Source of the DNA: a virus
Length of the DNA: 32,780 nucleotides
IMG/VR virus record: IMGVR_UViG_3300032050_000499
Location: 1 to 32,780 of that record
Direction: 5' to 3' (one strand)
In this document: in pieces, positions 30,581 through 32,780 of the stretch
How the letters are laid out: every line of letters starts with the position of its first letter
Numbering within the stretch: the first letter of the stretch is position 1
Program-made: the position numbers and the translations under genes
Notes under the pieces: model-generated
Seen by the model: only the letters and a program-made list of their open reading frames with translations
Told to the model about the DNA's origin: nothing
The model's database searches: none

Positions 30581-31082
30581 TTGGATTAATGCTTGTTCTT
30601 ATATGTTGCCACGGATCACCGCCACCAATTCGTTGAGAGTATCGGTTATCGTTTTCGTATCGGTTTATCCTTTCCAATAGTTCGGAGCGTTGTCCTTCAA
30701 AGGTACGAAAGATATCCAAAATTTCGGGAGTCTTCAGTCGCTCATAAAACTTCCCCCATTTGCCTTGCTTCATTTCCTGAAAGACTATTACTATCTCTTC
30801 CAGTTTTAATGCCGGGAAATCCTCTATAATGGACTCGATTGTGAACATTAAATCCTCTTCGGTTTCGATGGTTTTCTTTGCGTCAATAAACTTAATTAGT
30901 TTCCCTAATTCGATAACGAGGAATGTCTTCAATTCCTTCGGATGTTCCTTGTTGGCTTTGCGGATGTTGAGACCTTGAGTCCAAGCTTCCTCTCTTGTGG
31001 CAACCTGAACTTCGAATCTGCCATTATTAATCCTTGTTAAGCCATTGCTCGAATTTACTTGTAAGTTGAATTTTTGTTCCAT
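30573..31082 (-). CDS. possible replication accessory protein (169 aa), right copy
   Basis: Homologue of 2084-2593, with few residue changes (for example VNSS for ANSS, INNGRF for LENGRF, TREEAW for SREDAW). The start at 31082 is 56 nt inside the initiator gene, as in the left copy. The GKWGKFYERLKTPEIL segment is identical. Confidence 0.7.
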   Translation of the reverse strand: MEQKFNLQVNSSNGLTRINNGRFEVQVATREEAWTQGLNIRKANKEHPKELKTFLVIELGKLIKFIDAKKTIETEEDLMFTIESIIEDFPALKLEEIVIVFQEMKQGKWGKFYERLKTPEILDIFRTFEGQRSELLERINRYENDNRYSQRIGGGDPWQHIRTSINPNG

Positions 31083-31722
31083 TGGTTTGTTGTTTTGATT
31101 TATCCGGTGCGAATATACCTTTGTAGCCTTGTGCGATTGAATGATGAATCATTTCGATGGCGAACTCTTCGTTGCCTTGCGAGGTCTTTGCTAATTGGGC
31201 TAGTGCGATGTTCTCCGAGTCGATGGTCTTGTAAGAGAATCTATGAGAGGTCTTCTTGTAATCCTTCCATATCTCCCATACCTCGATGAACGATTCACTA
31301 AATGGGTTAGTTGGTTTTTCCCCTGCACCCCTTTTCCTATTTACAATTCTATTTTCATTTTCATTTTCATTTTCCATATGTTGATACATATGTGGTGACA
31401 TATGTTGTGACATATGTTTTTCATTTTTGTCTTGTGGTTTTGAATTTCTATTCTTTCTCCTTGACTCACAAAAGCTTCTGCGCTTGTCAACTTCCAGTCG
31501 CAGTCTTTCGTTAAAAAAATTACCATCGGAGTCTTGCTCGAATTTCGCCCAAATGTCCTTGTCATATGTTCCACATATGTTCGACATATGTTCTTTCGTT
31601 AGCGCACCGATTTGGTGTTGGGCGCATAATAATCGAATGTACTTTCCTACCTGCTCGTTTGTCATAAACATCGTTCCAGTAAGAAAGTCGCTTGAATAAA
31701 ATAAGAAAGCAGGGTCTTTCAT
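31027..31722 (-). CDS. phage replication initiator-like protein with internal iterons, right copy
   Basis: 231 aa from the ATG at 31722, matching the left copy; a frame extended to 31761 runs into the hairpin element and is rejected. The N-terminal domain and C-terminal domain are nearly identical to the left copy, whereas the linker differs (SPHMYQHM instead of STHMSIHM, GAGEKP instead of IVKEKP). Within that linker all four CATATG palindromes remain. Confidence 0.8.
   Translation of the reverse strand: MKDPAFLFYSSDFLTGTMFMTNEQVGKYIRLLCAQHQIGALTKEHMSNICGTYDKDIWAKFEQDSDGNFFNERLRLEVDKRRSFCESRRKNRNSKPQDKNEKHMSQHMSPHMYQHMENENENENRIVNRKRGAGEKPTNPFSESFIEVWEIWKDYKKTSHRFSYKTIDSENIALAQLAKTSQGNEEFAIEMIHHSIAQGYKGIFAPDKSKQQTNGTKIQLTSKFEQWLNKD
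31375..31416. repeat. four CATATG iterons at 12-bp period, right copy
   Basis: CATATG starts at 31375, 31387, 31399 and 31411. The spacers differ from the left copy (for example TTGATA against TATAGA) but number and period are unchanged. The AT-rich ATTTTC repeat abuts it at 31338-31374. Confidence 0.75.
31563..31590. repeat. three CATATG iterons at 11-bp period, right copy
   Basis: CATATG starts at 31563, 31574 and 31585, out of phase with the codons exactly as in the left copy. Confidence 0.75.
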
Positions 31723-31735
31723 AGTTAAAAAAAAT

Positions 31736-31822
31736 CCCATTAGGTTTCGGTGTATCCGCACCTACTCCCCAATGGGTTTAATGTTTTTGAATTTCACCAT
31801 TCAGTCGGATACCTGAATGATG
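31736..31822 (-). ncRNA. two-hairpin kissing-loop RNA upstream of initiator gene, right copy
   Basis: First hairpin arms are 31813-31822 and 31795-31804 (10 bp with one G-U). The second hairpin has an outer stem with a 1-nt bulge and the inner GGUG/CACC stem. Loop bases 31806-31811 and 31753-31758 are complementary (UAUCCG with CGGAUA). Relative to the left copy one loop base and its partner have both changed, keeping the pair. Confidence 0.75.
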
Positions 31823-31830
31823 GTGCTAAT

Positions 31831-32016
31831 TTAATGACTTCTCCTGAAGATACACCACTTGCCATCAATGGGAATTATTTTGTCTTTTTCGAAAAGGTCT
31901 ATAATCACTCTATCAACTTCATCCATAGTTAGCCACAAGGATGCAGATAACTCTCTCCTGGACATCGAATTCCTATGCAGTAACTCAATTACTCTCGTTT
32001 CCAATGATTGCTCCAT
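31831..32016 (-). CDS. small winged-helix-like protein (61 aa), right copy
   Basis: Almost identical to 3340-3525; W-C-I replaces W-A-I near the C-terminus. Overlaps the 68-aa gene by 32 nt. The constant sequence between two diverged haplotypes points to a conserved interaction. Confidence 0.7.
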   Translation of the reverse strand: MEQSLETRVIELLHRNSMSRRELSASLWLTMDEVDRVIIDLFEKDKIIPIDGKWCIFRRSH

Positions 32017-32191
32017 ACAATGTTTCGATTGGTAGTTTAGTGGCTTTGTGGAGTTCCGGGAGGTACTTGAGAAGGAGTCTTCGCTCCTCCTCTTCCCTTA
32101 ATAGGACTCGCATCCGGACTGATGTTAATCCGCATACTTTGCTCATCCCTTTAAGACCTCCAAGAGATTCTGTTATCTCATTTAAATTCAT
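31985..32191 (-). CDS. YdaS/Cro-like helix-turn-helix protein (68 aa), right copy
   Basis: Identical to the left copy over the first 52 residues, with a few changes after KATKL (PIETLYGAIIGNESN for SIEELYGAIIGNEGN). Start overlaps the 110-aa gene stop by 14 nt. Interpretation as for the left copy. Confidence 0.65.
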   Translation of the reverse strand: MNLNEITESLGGLKGMSKVCGLTSVRMRVLLREEEERRLLLKYLPELHKATKLPIETLYGAIIGNESN

Positions 32192-32510
32192 AATTCAATT
32201 TGTATTTATATCGTTTTCCTTGTTTACTAACTTCAATAAGACCTCTCTCTATTGATACTCGCATTGCTTTGTTTACATCCGGAACAAAGTGCTTCATCCG
32301 TAAATTAACAATTGGCAGTTCATCTGCTATCCATTCGGATTTGCCTTTTAATGCGTATACATCTTTTAAGAAATCTAATGTCTTATTATGGATTCCTGCC
32401 AAGTCAATTTGCGGTTGGTCGAATAAATCCTTTTGTACGAAAAATTGCTCGAACTCCTTCTTGGGGATAATGATGGCAATATCTCCGTTAGTTGTGGTTG
32501 TGATGCGCAT
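32178..32510 (-). CDS. variable early protein (110 aa), right copy
   Basis: Starts MRITTTTNGDIAIIIPKKEF and ends KYKLNYEFK, but the middle (for example DLFDQPQIDLAGIHNKTLDF) differs strongly from the left copy. By eye roughly 60 percent identity overall, against about 95 percent or more for neighbours. Length is unchanged, so both are probably functional alleles. Confidence 0.75.
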   Translation of the reverse strand: MRITTTTNGDIAIIIPKKEFEQFFVQKDLFDQPQIDLAGIHNKTLDFLKDVYALKGKSEWIADELPIVNLRMKHFVPDVNKAMRVSIERGLIEVSKQGKRYKYKLNYEFK

Positions 32511-32511
32511 A

Positions 32512-32780
32512 TTAAAATGGTTGTTCGTTATTAGTTTCTTGACCATACACCCCAGTCATTACCCATTGCGTGAAGATTTCCGCACGGAGAATAATGTTTG
32601 CAGGGTCTCCTGATGGGTTACATTCAACCGCTGCTTTCAGGCACGATTGGCGAACGATTAAGAGTTGCCTATCGATGTCATTGCCAGTTACTGGATTTGC
32701 TATCGTTTCGGCTTTTTTAATCTTGCCTTGCTTGCCAAATTTCCCTGCTTTGGTGACTTCGTAGTCTACCACATCACCTA
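32512..32780 (-). CDS. putative OB-fold ssDNA-binding protein, right copy (5' part cut by window edge)
   Basis: C-terminal part of the homologue of 4021-4428, including VDYEVTKAGKFGKQGKIKKA and DRQLLIVRQSCLKAAVECNP. A small linker differs (NPVTGN for SPSGGN). The N-terminus lies beyond the window. Confidence 0.6.
   Translation of the reverse strand, partial: GDVVDYEVTKAGKFGKQGKIKKAETIANPVTGNDIDRQLLIVRQSCLKAAVECNPSGDPANIILRAEIFTQWVMTGVYGQETNNEQPF

Larger units (their letters stand above)
28386..32780. repeat. right copy of duplicated early module
   Basis: Direct-orientation counterpart of 1-4289. Gene order is the same except that a 105-aa gene is inserted between the nuclease and NinG-like genes, and the RHH gene is absent. 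It joins the late genes (28156 downwards) without a gap. It stops at the window edge. Confidence 0.95.

Noticed and set aside
31723-31761. Upstream start for the right-copy initiator (244 aa)
   Set aside because: The extension lies in the hairpin element, and the left copy has no equivalent; both copies share the later start giving 231 aa.

Overview
The window looks like a tailed (siphovirus-type) phage of a Bacteroidota host. Every gene I can support lies on the minus strand, packed with short overlaps (often ATGA or TAATG). Starts have A-rich leaders such as AAACACAATG and no clear Shine-Dalgarno. Several virion proteins (the 180-aa tube-like protein, the 186-aa DUF6712-like connector, the 430- and 1001-aa tail proteins) read like families I know mainly from Bacteroidota phages. 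Family calls are from memory and by eye; no search was run.

Transcription runs right to left. Early module: a putative promoter at 5689-5696 drives small unknown proteins (149, 30, 136, 68 aa), an OB-fold-like putative ssDNA-binding protein, a variable 110-aa protein, two small DNA-binding-like proteins, a structured RNA leader (3246-3331), a replication-initiator-like protein whose gene carries CATATG iteron arrays, a 169-aa possible replication partner, a basic 43-aa protein, a RecE-type nuclease, a NinG-like HNH protein, a sigma-like factor and a Cys-rich protein. The same block, diverged by very roughly a tenth, recurs at 28386-32780 and leads into the rest of the genome: a membrane protein, a DNA methyltransferase, small unknowns, a DUF3310 protein, a ParB-methyltransferase fusion, small and large terminase, a tail assembly protein with an apparent -1 frameshift, a neck/adhesin-like protein, tail proteins, tape measure, head protease, scaffold, major capsid, tail tube, portal, connector, a metallophosphoesterase, holin-like proteins and a DUF5675 cell-wall protein. 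A terminator at 5766-5798 closes this unit just before the early promoter.

The window therefore covers slightly more than one turn of a genome of about 28.4 kb, with the early module seen twice as two haplotypes (1-4289 and 28386-32780). They differ in synonymous positions, in one gene each (an RHH gene only in the left copy, a 105-aa gene only in the right copy) and in one fast-changing gene. This may be a strain-chimeric assembly of a circular or terminally redundant phage, or a true tandem of related phages. I see no integrase, repressor/integrase lysogeny cassette, DNA polymerase, tRNA, rRNA or CRISPR.

The two most interesting signals are at nucleic-acid level and are supported by comparing the copies. 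(1) Two hairpins immediately upstream of the initiator gene have loops that are perfectly complementary over six bases, and the one loop pair that differs between copies changed in a compensatory way. (2) CATATG palindromes at 12-bp and 11-bp periods lie inside the initiator gene; the 11-bp set is read in three different codon phases, so the DNA rather than the peptide appears to be selected. Together they suggest an origin inside the initiator gene plus RNA control of initiator synthesis.
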